DNA of 64,000 nucleotides from Sympetrum striolatum (taxonomy: Eukaryota; Arthropoda; Insecta; Odonata; Libellulidae). Shown here piece after piece: positions 24,101-35,200 of the stretch (position 1 is the first letter of the stretch; each line of letters starts with the position of its first letter). The stretch is from contig OX388347.1 of assembly GCA_947579665.1 (NCBI GenBank), positions 39,130,943 to 39,194,942 of the forward strand. Direction: 5' to 3'. The translations under genes and the position numbers were made by a program. Under the pieces are notes generated by a model, which was not told the origin of the DNA, did not search any database, and saw only the letters and a list, made by a program, of their open reading frames with translations.

Positions 24101-27100
24101 TTGAATTTTCACACGTAGTTAGAGAAGGTGACCTTCTGTTGTGCTGCATAGTAAGTTAACCAGGAAGACCCTGGTTCGATGCCAGACAATTAAATTGCAG
24201 CGAATTTTAAGAATATTTTCAATCCTTTCTTTTTCTTTTGAGGACCGTCCCGAAATGATGCTGACATGAAATTAGTGTGTTCAATCTGCTATCAGTACGC
24301 AAGCTACATTTTACTCATATACCTATATAGATAGATAGGATACTAATTCACAGGCTAAACCACAAACATCATCGACTTGAAATTTTTATGACATATTGGC
24401 CATAACGTGTAACCGCCAGAAAAATTGCAATTTTGATTTTGAATATATGGTCATGATCTATCGAAAACATAAATGACATTCATGTAAAAACTCCTGAGTT
24501 CGATGCTAGGACAATGCAAAAATCCTTTAAAATACATTGAGGTAGTTTTTTGTTATTTTTTGATGCACTTATCGAAATGATATTAAGTTCTCGCTCTGCT
24601 AGAAGATGTATAATAAAAATTCGTTTAAGAAAAAAAATTATAAAAGACCATGCTGTTCCTGGGTTTGATGCCAGAGCACATTACAATTTCTCACATAAGG
24701 AATATAAGGGAAAAGAAGGATGCGTTTGAGGCAGTTGCAGCCAATATTTCTGCTTGAATTTTCACACATAGTTAAAGATGGTGATCTTCTGTTGTGCTGC
24801 ATAGAAAGTATTGCCAGGAAGACCCAGGTTTGATGCCAGGCGGTAAATATATCTACCCTTTAAAATACATTGAGGTAGTTTTCGTTATTTTTTGATGCAC
24901 TTATCGAAATCATAGGAAGTTCTTGCTTTGCTATAGATTGTATATTAAGACTCGGCTGAAGAAAAAAATTCTGATAATACCATGCTGTTCTTGGGTTTGA
25001 TGCCAGAGCACATTAAAATTTCTAAGATGAGGAATATAAGGGAAAAGTAGGATGTGATTTGAGGCAGTTGCAACCAATATTTCTGCTTGAATTTTCACAC
25101 AAGGTTAGAGATGGTGATCTTCTGTTGTGCTGTGTAGTAAGTATCTCCAGGAAGACCCAGGTTCGATGCCAGACAGTAAATATATCACCCACTTAAAAGA
25201 TATTGATTGAATTTTCATAATTCTTTTGGATTCTTTACCTTGAAGACAGTTGATATCTTACATGGTTGTGTATATTTATGTTATTATATAAACCATTTGC
25301 TTGCAGTATGCAAGCAGCATTTTACTTGTGTATGTATATGCATACCTAGTAGGTAAATAATTTAGATAAAAACTGACTGAGCATCGAAATAAGGAAATAC
25401 CTAGATATAGGTGCTCTTTAATTAGATTATAATTCTATCTATAAAAAATAAAGGTAATACTTTACTGAACAGATGTTCCTTGCATGTATTCACTCACAGT
25501 AAACAAAGAAAAATTATTTTACGCAATATTGCAAGTAGTTCCTTTTATAACTAAGGGATGTTATTACATATAATTTCATGCCATTTTCTTGGTTCATTAC
25601 TGATTTCTAGATAACTTTTCAGTATTGTAAATTAAGTGCTTGAGAAGAGAAATCATCTTTATTATTATCTATGTTATTTAAAAAAATTAAAATAATCTTG
25701 GAATCTATTGGCTATAACATAATTGTACAAGACAGTGGGAGTAAAACATTAAACACACAGCATTGCTTCATTAAAAGTTGCATTTCATCAAAGATTGACT
25801 CCTCCCAATGTTGACAGCATATGATAATATGTCTCAAAATAACTGTATACAATTTGATTTGACCAAAGGTGAAATTCAGATTAAGAGTTAGATCAGATAT
25901 CAGAGCAGTTACTTTTAAAAAATAATGAAATGTTTGATATTTTATAAAACAATGACAAACTGAGGGATTCATTATCTAATGCACCAAGGGCATTTACTCC
26001 TCATTTGAATTTGCTTTCGATAAGACTTATGAACTGTTTTCAGAAAATAAAATTAAAACCAAATGAATGGTTGAAAATAAATCTTATCTTATATTTAAAG
26101 TGTTGGTATTAAAAAGCTGCAGAAATTTCTCTTAACATTAGATTCTAACAAATCTACTATTACTGCAATGATGTTTTCACACTAAAGACCTATTCAAAGT
26201 TCCAAATCTTGAGCAAGCTGATATATATAATGATGATGGATGGTATATTTTGTAACCAACCTGTTTACCAACTAAATTTCTCTCAATCTATTTAATTGTC
26301 GAAATAATGCATCTTACAATGAATTATAAATTCCTGCACTTACCTAATATATCAGTTATAGTATAACCTATGGAATCTGGTGTGTCGTAGGGCTCTATTG
26401 ATCTCATGTGATCTTTCCCTCCATAGAGGACAACTTGTTCCATTGGAACTCCTTCCATTTTGGCAAAATGTTCCAAGATACTCTGAAATTTCTGGTACTA
26501 AGAAGATAATTAAAGAACATTAATGAAACTTAAATATGTCACAATTTTCAATGTCAAATATGTTCAACAGTGAATAACACTAATTAACATTGTGGCAAAG
26601 AATAAACAAGTTTTAGCAACTGCAAAGAGTAATCACTAATAATTACCTTCCTAAGCTCGAGTTTCTGAATAGGTTTAGTGTATTTCCACAAAATTTTCAC
26701 CGACATTAATTCGTTTGCTTCGGTACAAGGGCGCTTTTTAATTTCGGGACTCAATATATCTTCATCTGACGAAAGGATCGTAAACGTTTCCTACGAGAAA
26801 AAGATTAATTAAAGTGAACTTTGGCATACTTTTAAACACACTCAGTGATAATCAACAATGATTGACGATAAAAATTAGTACCTTGACATTTTTCTTACGA
26901 GAACGAAGTTCTTCCCGTCCAATTACAGTTGTAGGTGATGAACTGAAATAAAAGTTGAATGTATTATTTTTCTGTAACGGTACATAATAACGATTATTTC
27001 ATGGTTTATACTGATAATTTATCGACTAATTGAAATACTACTAAAAATTACGAAGAGAAAATGTTTGATGAACAACAATAATCACCGTATCTCAATCGAT

Positions 27101-27544
27101 GAATCCATTGAATCACTTCCAGAAGTAAGAGTCATTGAATCTTCGTCTTCTCCTTCCATTAATTTAGATTTGTTTCTCGTTCTCGTGTTTGCTGGCCACT
27201 TTCTTCTTTTCACTGCATTCTTACGGGATGTTTCTTTCTCATAACCAATAGGTGAGATATCTAATAAATTTTCATTCCCGAGACGTTTTCCTTTCTCAGA
27301 GTCGACAAATGAGCCATCTAATAATATATCTTCCTCCTCATTAACTTGGGCTTTCGATGCTCTTTCTATAACAGCTAAAAACAACAAAAGTATACTTAAA
27401 TGACTGTACCACTAAACAAATTGGGAGCATATTGTACATATATTCATCAAGAATTTTGAGTAAACCTTCGTAAGTCTTCGTAGCGAACGTCGCATACGAA
27501 GAACAATAGTCATCCAAACTGTCATCGGAGCTTAATTCGTCCAT
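21138..27544 (-). CDS. NFATC2IP: NFATC2IP/Rad60-like protein with two SUMO-like domains (6 exons, 379 aa)
   Basis: Exons on the minus strand are 27544-27466, 27374-27086, 26942-26882, 26790-26647, 26491-26344 and 21556-21138. All introns are GT-AG and all phases agree, giving 1140 nt including the stop. The N-terminus is acidic and Ser-rich (MDELSSDDSLDD) with a basic middle (KRRKWPANTRTRNKSK) and an acidic SSDED before the first domain. That is the usual SUMO-interacting layout of this family. SUMO-like domain 1 spans about residues 172-241 (MSVKILWKYTKP; YGGKDHMRSIEPYDTPDSIG). SUMO-like domain 2 spans about 270-342 (KLLLDGEAINLESTPQDLDL, then EDGDVLDVLL). Neither ends in a di-glycine, so both are integral folds, not conjugated modifiers. 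Family proteins act in the nucleus in SUMO/Smc5-6-related genome maintenance. The tail 345-379 is an odd basic extension with AKSPVK repeats. It lies head to head with the ubiquitin-eL40 gene. Human NFATC2IP is of similar size (about 419 residues). Confidence 0.9.
22320..22640 (+). repeat. Dispersed repeat (copy 1; second copy near 57715-57945)
   Basis: The stretch with AGGCAGGATGAGGAGTGAGG, then ATAAGGAGAGACCTTGATCA about 100 bp later, has a clear counterpart at 57774-57943 (AGGCAAGATGAGGAGTGAAG; ATAAAGAGATACCTTAATCA) with the same order. No coding sequence is seen. It is likely a SINE-like or MITE family. Here it lies in the last intron of the NFATC2IP-like gene. Confidence 0.7.
23455..23530 (+). 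repeat. About 39-bp tandem duplication
   Basis: TATATAGATGCTTCTCCGGA plus about 20 bp occurs twice in a row, just upstream of the 165-bp array. Confidence 0.85.
23548..25200 (+). repeat. Long regular array of about 165-bp monomers, each with a T-arm/B-box-like motif
   Basis: A motif of the form CTGGGTTYGATGCCAG starts at about 23661, 23836, 24005, 24171, 24494, 24659, 24824, 24991 and 25157. Steps are 175, 169, 166, 323 (two units), 165, 165, 167 and 166 bp. The array consists of two blocks that begin with the same sequence (GGATACTAATTCAC at about 23549 and 24339). The second block lacks part of its first monomer, which explains the double step. Two monomer types alternate: one has CCATGCTGTTCCTGGGTTYR, the other GGAAGACCCAGGTTCGATGC preceded by CTTCTGTTGTGCTGCATAG. 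Each motif can fold as a 4-bp stem with a seven-base TTCGATG loop, like a tRNA T-arm. It lies inside the 4.8-kb last intron of the NFATC2IP-like gene. I do not know the family. Confidence 0.85.
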
Positions 27545-28058
27545 ACTTAGCTTATGAGTAGTAATAAATTACTTATGTCTGTAACTAGTTAATCATTTTT
27601 CGATTTTCGATGTTGAATAGGCTGACTTGGTTTAATAAAAGTGCTACGGCTATAGATCCTACAAACGTTTATCAGTTTTGAGGCCAGCAGACCTTGGAGA
27701 GAATCAATAAAATTTCATTCAATGTCAATTCACGTTCTTCCTTTCAGGAATCATACTATAGACAATGCGTAAAAAGTATTGTTTACATCTACAAAGTCTA
27801 ACAGTTGGTATAGCACGATCAATCTCTCATACCATCGCGGGAAAAAGAGCTGAAAGACAAATGAATACTGAAATTATTCGTTTACGTTAATTTTTAATAA
27901 CAAATAGTTTTGTTGCAACAATTGCATTAATGAAAATTAAATTACCGGTTAAGAAATTTTTAAGTAAGTACCATATATTAATTTATATAATGCAATGTTC
28001 ATACAAATTCCTAAGGACTACAAGTGCTACAAGTAGATGGTGTTCGTGTCAAACAGTT
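27545..28058. promoter_or_regulatory. Short shared interval between two divergent genes
   Basis: Only about 0.5 kb separates the start codon of the NFATC2IP-like gene (27544, minus) from the inferred first exon of ubiquitin-eL40 (about 28059, plus). Both promoters must lie here, so it is a probable bidirectional promoter. I see no firm TATA box; this is an inference from layout. Confidence 0.6.
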
Positions 28059-28094
28059 TCTCTCTTGTTTTGTGTCACCACCACGTTTTTGGTC
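28059..28094 (+). promoter_or_regulatory. Inferred non-coding first exon of ubiquitin-eL40 with a TOP-like start
   Basis: A pyrimidine run TTTCTCTCTTG (28057-28067) is followed by about 30 bp and a good splice donor GGTC|GTAAGT at 28094/28095. The matching acceptor TTCTTATTCCAG ends at 28312, 12 bp before the ATG. A 5' terminal oligopyrimidine start followed by an intron in the leader is usual for ribosomal-protein genes. The exact transcription start is not determined. Confidence 0.5.
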
Positions 28095-28315
28095 GTAAGT
28101 AACATTTCTTTCATTTATATGTAAATCATTAGAAGATTGCAAGGTTTGGGAAATTCAAATTAACGTTCATATTAAAGTGCTTGTATATTACTCTCTTAAT
28201 ACTTATATCTGTTACTGTCAATATTATTCAAGATGAAATACGTTATCGTTAAGCATGTTCTCACGATGTTTCAATGCCTCCCTTTTGTAATATTCAAACT
28301 TTCTTATTCCAGTAA

Positions 28316-28823
<508 letters not shown>

Positions 28824-28931
28824 ATGATTGACTTACCTGCTGATGGTAGTTCTTGTGGAAGAATTACCCTCTGCGACCATTTTAAGCTTATGGCCTGCTA
28901 TCAAAGTTATTGATATATGTAAATTGTGGCT

Positions 28932-28937
28932 ATTAAA
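28932..28937 (+). terminator. ATTAAA poly(A) signal of ubiquitin-eL40
   Basis: This is the first good poly(A) hexamer variant after the stop, 109 bp downstream. Its position fits the short 3' UTR usual for this gene. Confidence 0.5.
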
Positions 28938-28959
28938 AAGAATTTAAAATTACATTTGA

Positions 28960-30690
28960 TTTTTCATTTGGAATGGTACAACTTCCAATGGCGATTATCC
29001 TGAAAGGATTAATTAGGTATCGTTAGCATATCACTTGAAAACTATCGCAATTAGAATTTGATCAAGAAACGTTGCCCTTCGTTCATTTACCAACATATAA
29101 GTATTCCATAGATTCCTCTAACAGAATTTTATTTAGGGCTGTAACCTTCAAACAGTTATGGGGTAACTCATTGCTACATGTAATGCGCAGTGCAGTTTCA
29201 TGGCATTTCTGTCTTGAATGACAATCGTGTTTTTTAGAGGATTTTTGGAAGGTAATTTCATCAAATTTGTAGTTGAGAAATATCGAGGCCTCGAACACAT
29301 GATAAGTAGGGCATTTCTAATTAAATAGAGGAACGCTATGATTAGTAAGCGTACAAAACAATCTATTATGAGTCTAGTGTCCGCCATCAAAGTAAAGGTA
29401 AAATTAATATACTATAAAAAATGAAGGAGGATTTGAGGGAGTGTTAGATAACTAGAAATCTTCAAAGTAATTTAAATATTACATCAAACTTGGCTTGGTA
29501 ATTTATTTTAATCATTGTTTTGAATGGAAAGTTTATTAACATCCTCATAAAGAGTGGCGATTACTTTGGTTAATGACTTGAAATTCCTTATAGCTAAGAT
29601 GGAAATTCTTATTGTTACCTCAGGCTGAAGATATTAAATCTTCCACACGCACAGTTCCCCCATATGCCTTACTCTTCGAAAAATATATAACTATAAAATC
29701 TGCAACTGAGATGGGCCAAAAACACTTATCTGGCAGGATAGACAATACAGAAAAATTTTTTTTTTCACATAGCTGTACTTGAAAAAAATTAAGAATAGAT
29801 TTCTGTATTTGAAATGGACTTGTTCTGCTTTTAGTAATCTATCCAGAGGAAAGTAAACTAGCCACTCTTCATTCATCCTCACCCACTACAGGTTTCTGAA
29901 GATGGTGGTACAAGGGAAGAGGTTCAAACTAGCCTATGGGCTGAATACTGTAAAAACACTATGTTGGACTAAGCTTTGTTATATAAATAATACATTGTAC
30001 TGATATCCAACAATTCTGTTCATTATTCTTCTCACGATTAAGATAAAAGGATAAATAGAATTACTAAAAATTTCAATTCAAAGCATATCTTGTGAACATA
30101 ATCTCCAATGGTTATTCCAAAAGTTATTTATTTCTGAAACATTATGAGGCTTCAAGAATTATTGGTGACATACATATTTCAATTTGCTCTTCAGTTCACA
30201 TTAACAATTAATTTTATAAAAGTAATTAACTTACAGATAAATACTTAAATTAATATCATTTCGATATATGAAGTATGTAAGTAATGTACTGTAAGCCTTA
30301 GAATTGCATTTAAAAAGAATGATAAACAGGTTAATCACCTGTTAAATTTTCCATTTTGTATATTAAATAAAAAGGTTTTAAGTTTTCTATTACCTATGAA
30401 AACATCCATTAGTGTCTATGGATCTATCTTTGGTATATCTTTGTCTACATGGAACCAAAATTGTAAATAACCACTATGGAAAAATTACTATATTCATTTT
30501 TAAAAGTATAAACTATATCTTTTCCAACAGTAGGTATTTAAAAATAACCATATATTTCATTTATTTATTTCCTCATCTAATGAAAAAAGGAACTCAAATT
30601 ACTCCTACGTAATTTAAGATAAATAAATAAATTTATAATAATATAAATATTTTTAAATGTTTTATACTTTTATTCTTTTAAATATTTGTG
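28960..30690. other. AT-rich spacer between ubiquitin-eL40 and FIG4
   Basis: No gene, RNA or clear repeat that I can support was seen. Confidence 0.45.
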
Positions 30691-30697
30691 ACTGCTG

Positions 30698-31013
30698 TAT
30701 TTGACGGCATATAAGACGCACCCTCATTAAGTTGGCCACTCACAAGGAAAAAAAGTTTTAATAGTCCGTGCGAAAGCGCAGTACCACAATAACTTAAAAT
30801 GTAGTTTCTTTTAGTTGTCACGTTTCGTGAAAGCCAAATATTAACACAATCATTGAATGCAATTATGAAATAGGTAGTATAGACCATCGGGGTAAAAATA
30901 GCATTCAGTATTGAAACTTAACCTGTGGAGGTTGAACCTTCACATATAAGACGCAGGGAAATTTTTCGAGACATAACTTAGGAAAAAAGGTGCGTCTTAT
31001 ATGCCGTCAAATA
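30698..31013. mobile_element. MITE with 25-bp terminal inverted repeats
   Basis: The left end contains GACGGCATATAAGACGCACC (30703-30722) and the right end its exact reverse complement (30989-31008). Five more matching bases lie outside each (TATTT/AAATA). Another CATATAAGACGCA copy lies inside near 30943. There is no coding sequence. Termini of the 'TATAAGACGCAC' kind are typical of hAT-type MITEs. I could not identify a clean target duplication. Confidence 0.8.
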
Positions 31014-31419
31014 TGGTATATTCTTTAGCATGATCATCCCCTGACGAGTCGTTTGGACTCAGAGGTCTCCATGCCATCCATTATATGTTTTTATTAACTT
31101 ATATGACTTAATGTAAAAAATCATTCTCACACAAAGCTTAATTGGCTTTAATTTTTACCTAGAAATAGAAATCAAAAGTTCTGTTATAGACAATAATAAG
31201 AATTATTAAATAAGAATGTAAGTTTAATGTTATAAATATCAATGTAATCTTAATGGAAATATGTACAACTATGTATAATTTTACAATCTTTCTGTATCAG
31301 AAGAATAATATGAACGAATTAAATTTAAAAAAATAATTTTATGAGATGTCATCAAACTCAGCAAGGTAAGAAAAAAATCAGAAGGCCAAACACTTAAGGA
31401 AGCTCATTCATTCTCTTGT

Positions 31420-32012
31420 GTACCATGGATGTAATTTTTGGAGGTACTACTTCCTTGATTAACAAGATATTGAATGATGAAAAAAGAAAGTGTATCTGAT
31501 AGAAAAAGAAAACTCAACACAGGATAAATGAGCATTACTCTATCCAGATCATGCAAGTTTAAGCATCAACAGTGGAAAACAGCAGCCAAGAGGAAATTGA
31601 AAACTTCTACTAGACTTTTGGTACTGAACATGACGAGGCCCACACCATAACGTCATAAGGGCAATTTTAATTCCTATATAGGTCAGTGGGAAGCCTTGGA
31701 AACTGGTAAGTCAATTACAGACTGGGCCAGAAAATTTATCAAGGTCCTCCCTTGATACAGTTGGCCGAATGCACCAATATGGACATAACAAATACATTCT
31801 TCAAGAAGAATTCTGCAAGGCAGTGAATTTGGGAAGGACTCAATGGAGTAAAAATGAAATAGGCTACATCCTGGTAAACAAACTCCACAAAAGAACAAAT
31901 TGTAAGGTTTTGAACAGTTTTAACACTAGAAGTGACCATACAATTATAAGATACAGACTGAAGATAAATATCCAAATATCTGTAAATGAGTTTTTTCATA
32001 AAACAGAATTTA
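31420..32012 (+). pseudogene. RTE-like LINE endonuclease fragment, degenerate
   Basis: The plus strand shows remnants of an EEP endonuclease in the RTE/'craniofacial development protein 2-like' style. There is GNFNSYIGQWEALETG (about 31659-31706), MDITNTFFKKNS in a shifted frame (about 31782-31817), then a TQWSKNEIGYILVNK stretch and VLNSFNTRSDHTIIRYRLKI (about 31908-31967). The order matches DFNAKIG, NTFF and NEIDYI...SDH of that family. Frameshifts and stops are frequent. It ends about 280 bp from the FIG4 stop codon, in the FIG4 3' flank. Confidence 0.65.
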
Positions 32013-32289
32013 GAAAATAAGTTTAATTTTGCTTCAGTAGCAACACACTATAATACAACAACAATGCACAATCATAATTCTGATTTCAAACCATGATTTG
32101 AAAATTTTACAGTTCCCGTATTTGGGCATAGATATAAATAACAATAAAGAAAACTATAAATATAGTTTCAGAAACACCAAAAGGTGGTAACAATGTGTAG
32201 TATATACAATACTGCTTATGAATGAGTTGAACATGCTGTTACTTTCATTCAGTAAAATTATTCTTGGGGATTTTCTTCAAAACATAATT

Positions 32290-35200
32290 TCAACTGGCAA
32301 ATCTTTCATACAAGGCTAGATCTTCTGCCCTAGGATGAAGAGAAGTATCAGCAGAGCCCTGTCCCTTCTCAACATGAGCTTGATAGATATCTTTCGATGC
32401 CGCACTCACCACAGGAGGAGAAGTACAGAAAGACGTATCAGGAGGAAAATATCCCGGTTGAAGAGGCTGGCCATAGGGAGACACTGAGCTTTGGCTATCA
32501 AAAAGTATAGCAGTCCTCCCAATTAAGGAATATCTAAGGGAAATATTTAAAATATGCTTCAGATATAGACATAAGTAAATAACTGAAAAATCATATGGTA
32601 ATCTCTCTCACAATTTTAAAGAATATATTTTCCTTATGATGTAGAAAATTTCTTATAAAAGAACAACTAAAGGAAAAGATGTCTACATAATCACATAATA
32701 ATAAAAATCATAATGAGAAGTTAAAATTGGGAAAACAAAGGACGGATACGGCTAAATACACATTTCTCAATAGGGGAGTAAGGGAATGGAACATGTTACC
32801 TGAAGAGGCCTTCAAGCCCTTACCTAAATCAATTAAAGATTTTACACTTAGATGTTTTAAAATATTATAAAAATGTATTGAAAGGGGGTTTGGGATATTG
32901 TTGTTAAGATATTGTTAAATGAGTAGTATTTTTATTGTTAAAAACGTAACCTTATCCTGTTTGACAATATAATGATGTTATTTAGGAATTTTGAATGTAA
33001 TAACATAAGTGTAAAAGGGTTTGTCAATTAATGATTGTTGGATATTATTTAGAATGTAATGATTTCTGGTTATTATGTCAGACGAAAGGTAATGATTGAT
33101 GCAACGAGGTAAAGTTATGTATGGAATTGCATTGACGTTGCCACCGGATCATTGTCCAATTGCAACGTATGTATGTATGTATATAAACATATAAGTCTAC
33201 AAGAGGTTAACAAAAGAAAAAATTGACTTGAGGGAAAAAATTTACAAAGTGGAAAATCATGCAAAACCAATATAAATATTTATTTTCATAGAATGTAATG
33301 TACTTTAGACCAATAGCAGAAATGTTTATCTCTCTAAATTAGACATATGAATATCAATCACTCTTAATATTTTAATGTAAATGATAAATTTTCTTTCATA
33401 AATATTTATCTCTAGGCCATACCACTCGCCACTGGTGAATTGCAGGGTTTAAATGAAATAAGGAATACATTTTATAAGGATTTGAAGAATTGAAGCAGGA
33501 AATAAAACCTATTACATGGTATAATTTATCTAACAATAGTGCCACAAAATATTCATTTGGAATCAGTACCAAAGAAGTCCCAAATATAGAATCTTTTTCT
33601 TTCCTTGACAAAGTGATATACAAAAGTTATGGTATACTTTTTTAAAATAAAATAACACCTATTTGTATTCCATAAGCACTTTACCATATTAATTTCTATC
33701 AGTAGTAAATACCTTTTGTAGAGTAGTTGATCTTGCTTTCCAGGATCCCCTACTTTCAAGCCATACTCTTGTCCCATTGAGGGAAACAATGCTTCAAATG
33801 AAACTATACTGTCTTCACCACTGCTAGCGATTGAAGGAGCTACTCTTATCTCTGTACTAGCCTCCCTTTCCTCCTCAGATGATTCACTAGCTGCATTTGA
33901 GCTGAGCGTAAGGATAAAATGGTGTTCTAATTCATCTTTTACAAATGCATCTCTCTATAATTTAGTAATGAACTCTACCTTAAAAGTCGAATAGTAAAAC
34001 TTTTCATGCATGATATTCCTTTTGAGATGATTAATCTTACCTATCACTTGAATTAGTGGAACTAGTGGAGCTCTGCCCTGTGAGGGAGGGATTTTTGGTA
34101 GCACGGCCTGTCATTGAAGTCTCTTCTCTTCTCCTCCCTGGTCTAACTCTGACAGTAAATGGACTGAAGTTGGTGGTGAAGTGTGGCATGAAATCCCTGT
34201 AAAAGAAGAAAAGCGAAATCCATGAAAGTTTCAGGAAAATTGACTGTGCAAATAGCCATTTCAATATAGAATCTATAAAATTTAACTCAATACATGATTC
34301 AAATTAACTCATCATTCAGCAAGAATCTTTAAAATGAATTACAACCCTAATTAACTCTATATATATTCTTCACATAAAATAAAGTTGTGCGTTCTAAGTA
34401 GACCTAAACCTACAATTATAATTTTACCTGATTCTAGTTTTCTCAACCACATTTTCCATTTCAAAAATCATTATATATTCTAATGCATATGTCTAAATAA
34501 AAATAAAGAATTTGAATGAAAAATTTAAAGTTGAACAATATATGAGAAAATTATTTAAAGATGGTTTAAAAAAAGATATTTTCCAACGTGGGAATACAAT
34601 TTTCCCAAAATCTGTTTTACAATTGTAATGTAGAAATAATTATAGTAAATATTGATTATATACAGCTTAATGACAAGAGTACTTTATAAATGGAAGAAAA
34701 TAAACAGAAATTTTCAGTAAAAATAAGGGGGAAAAATTGATTAACAATTTTTATATTCCATTCAATAAAGTAAAAAAGGAGGATGAATCCATTCATAACT
34801 TTAATAAATAAGGTGAAGAACTAACCTTACTGAATGACTAATTTTGTAGGCAGAATCATCACAGAGAATACTGAATTCATGAGGACGATAATAATCCATA
34901 TATGCATCCACACGGTCATTACCAAGAACCTTATCCAGTTCCTCAACCTCAGCACATTCCTTCCAAACTTCATCACGTGCCCTTGGCAAGCATTCCATCA
35001 CGTCATCATCCCACCATTGCGTCAATCTTCCCGGCCTATATAGGAACACAAATTTTGTAAAACTGTAATGCTAAAGTAAGGAAATGTTGCTTAGATATCA
35101 AACTTTTGCCAGAGTGAAGTGATACTCTTCAAATATACGAAAACAAGAATGGAACTTTGGCCTCCCTTTCACTGCAATTACACATATCTTCCATTTAGAA

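Noticed and set aside
23548..25200. Possible CRISPR-like array because of regular motif spacing.
   Set aside because: The repeated motif is short, the 'spacers' are themselves repeated between units, and the context is a eukaryotic intron.
28059..28124. Small plus-strand open frame covering the ubiquitin-eL40 leader.
   Set aside because: It is interrupted by the leader intron donor at 28095 and has no conserved product; it is treated as 5' UTR.
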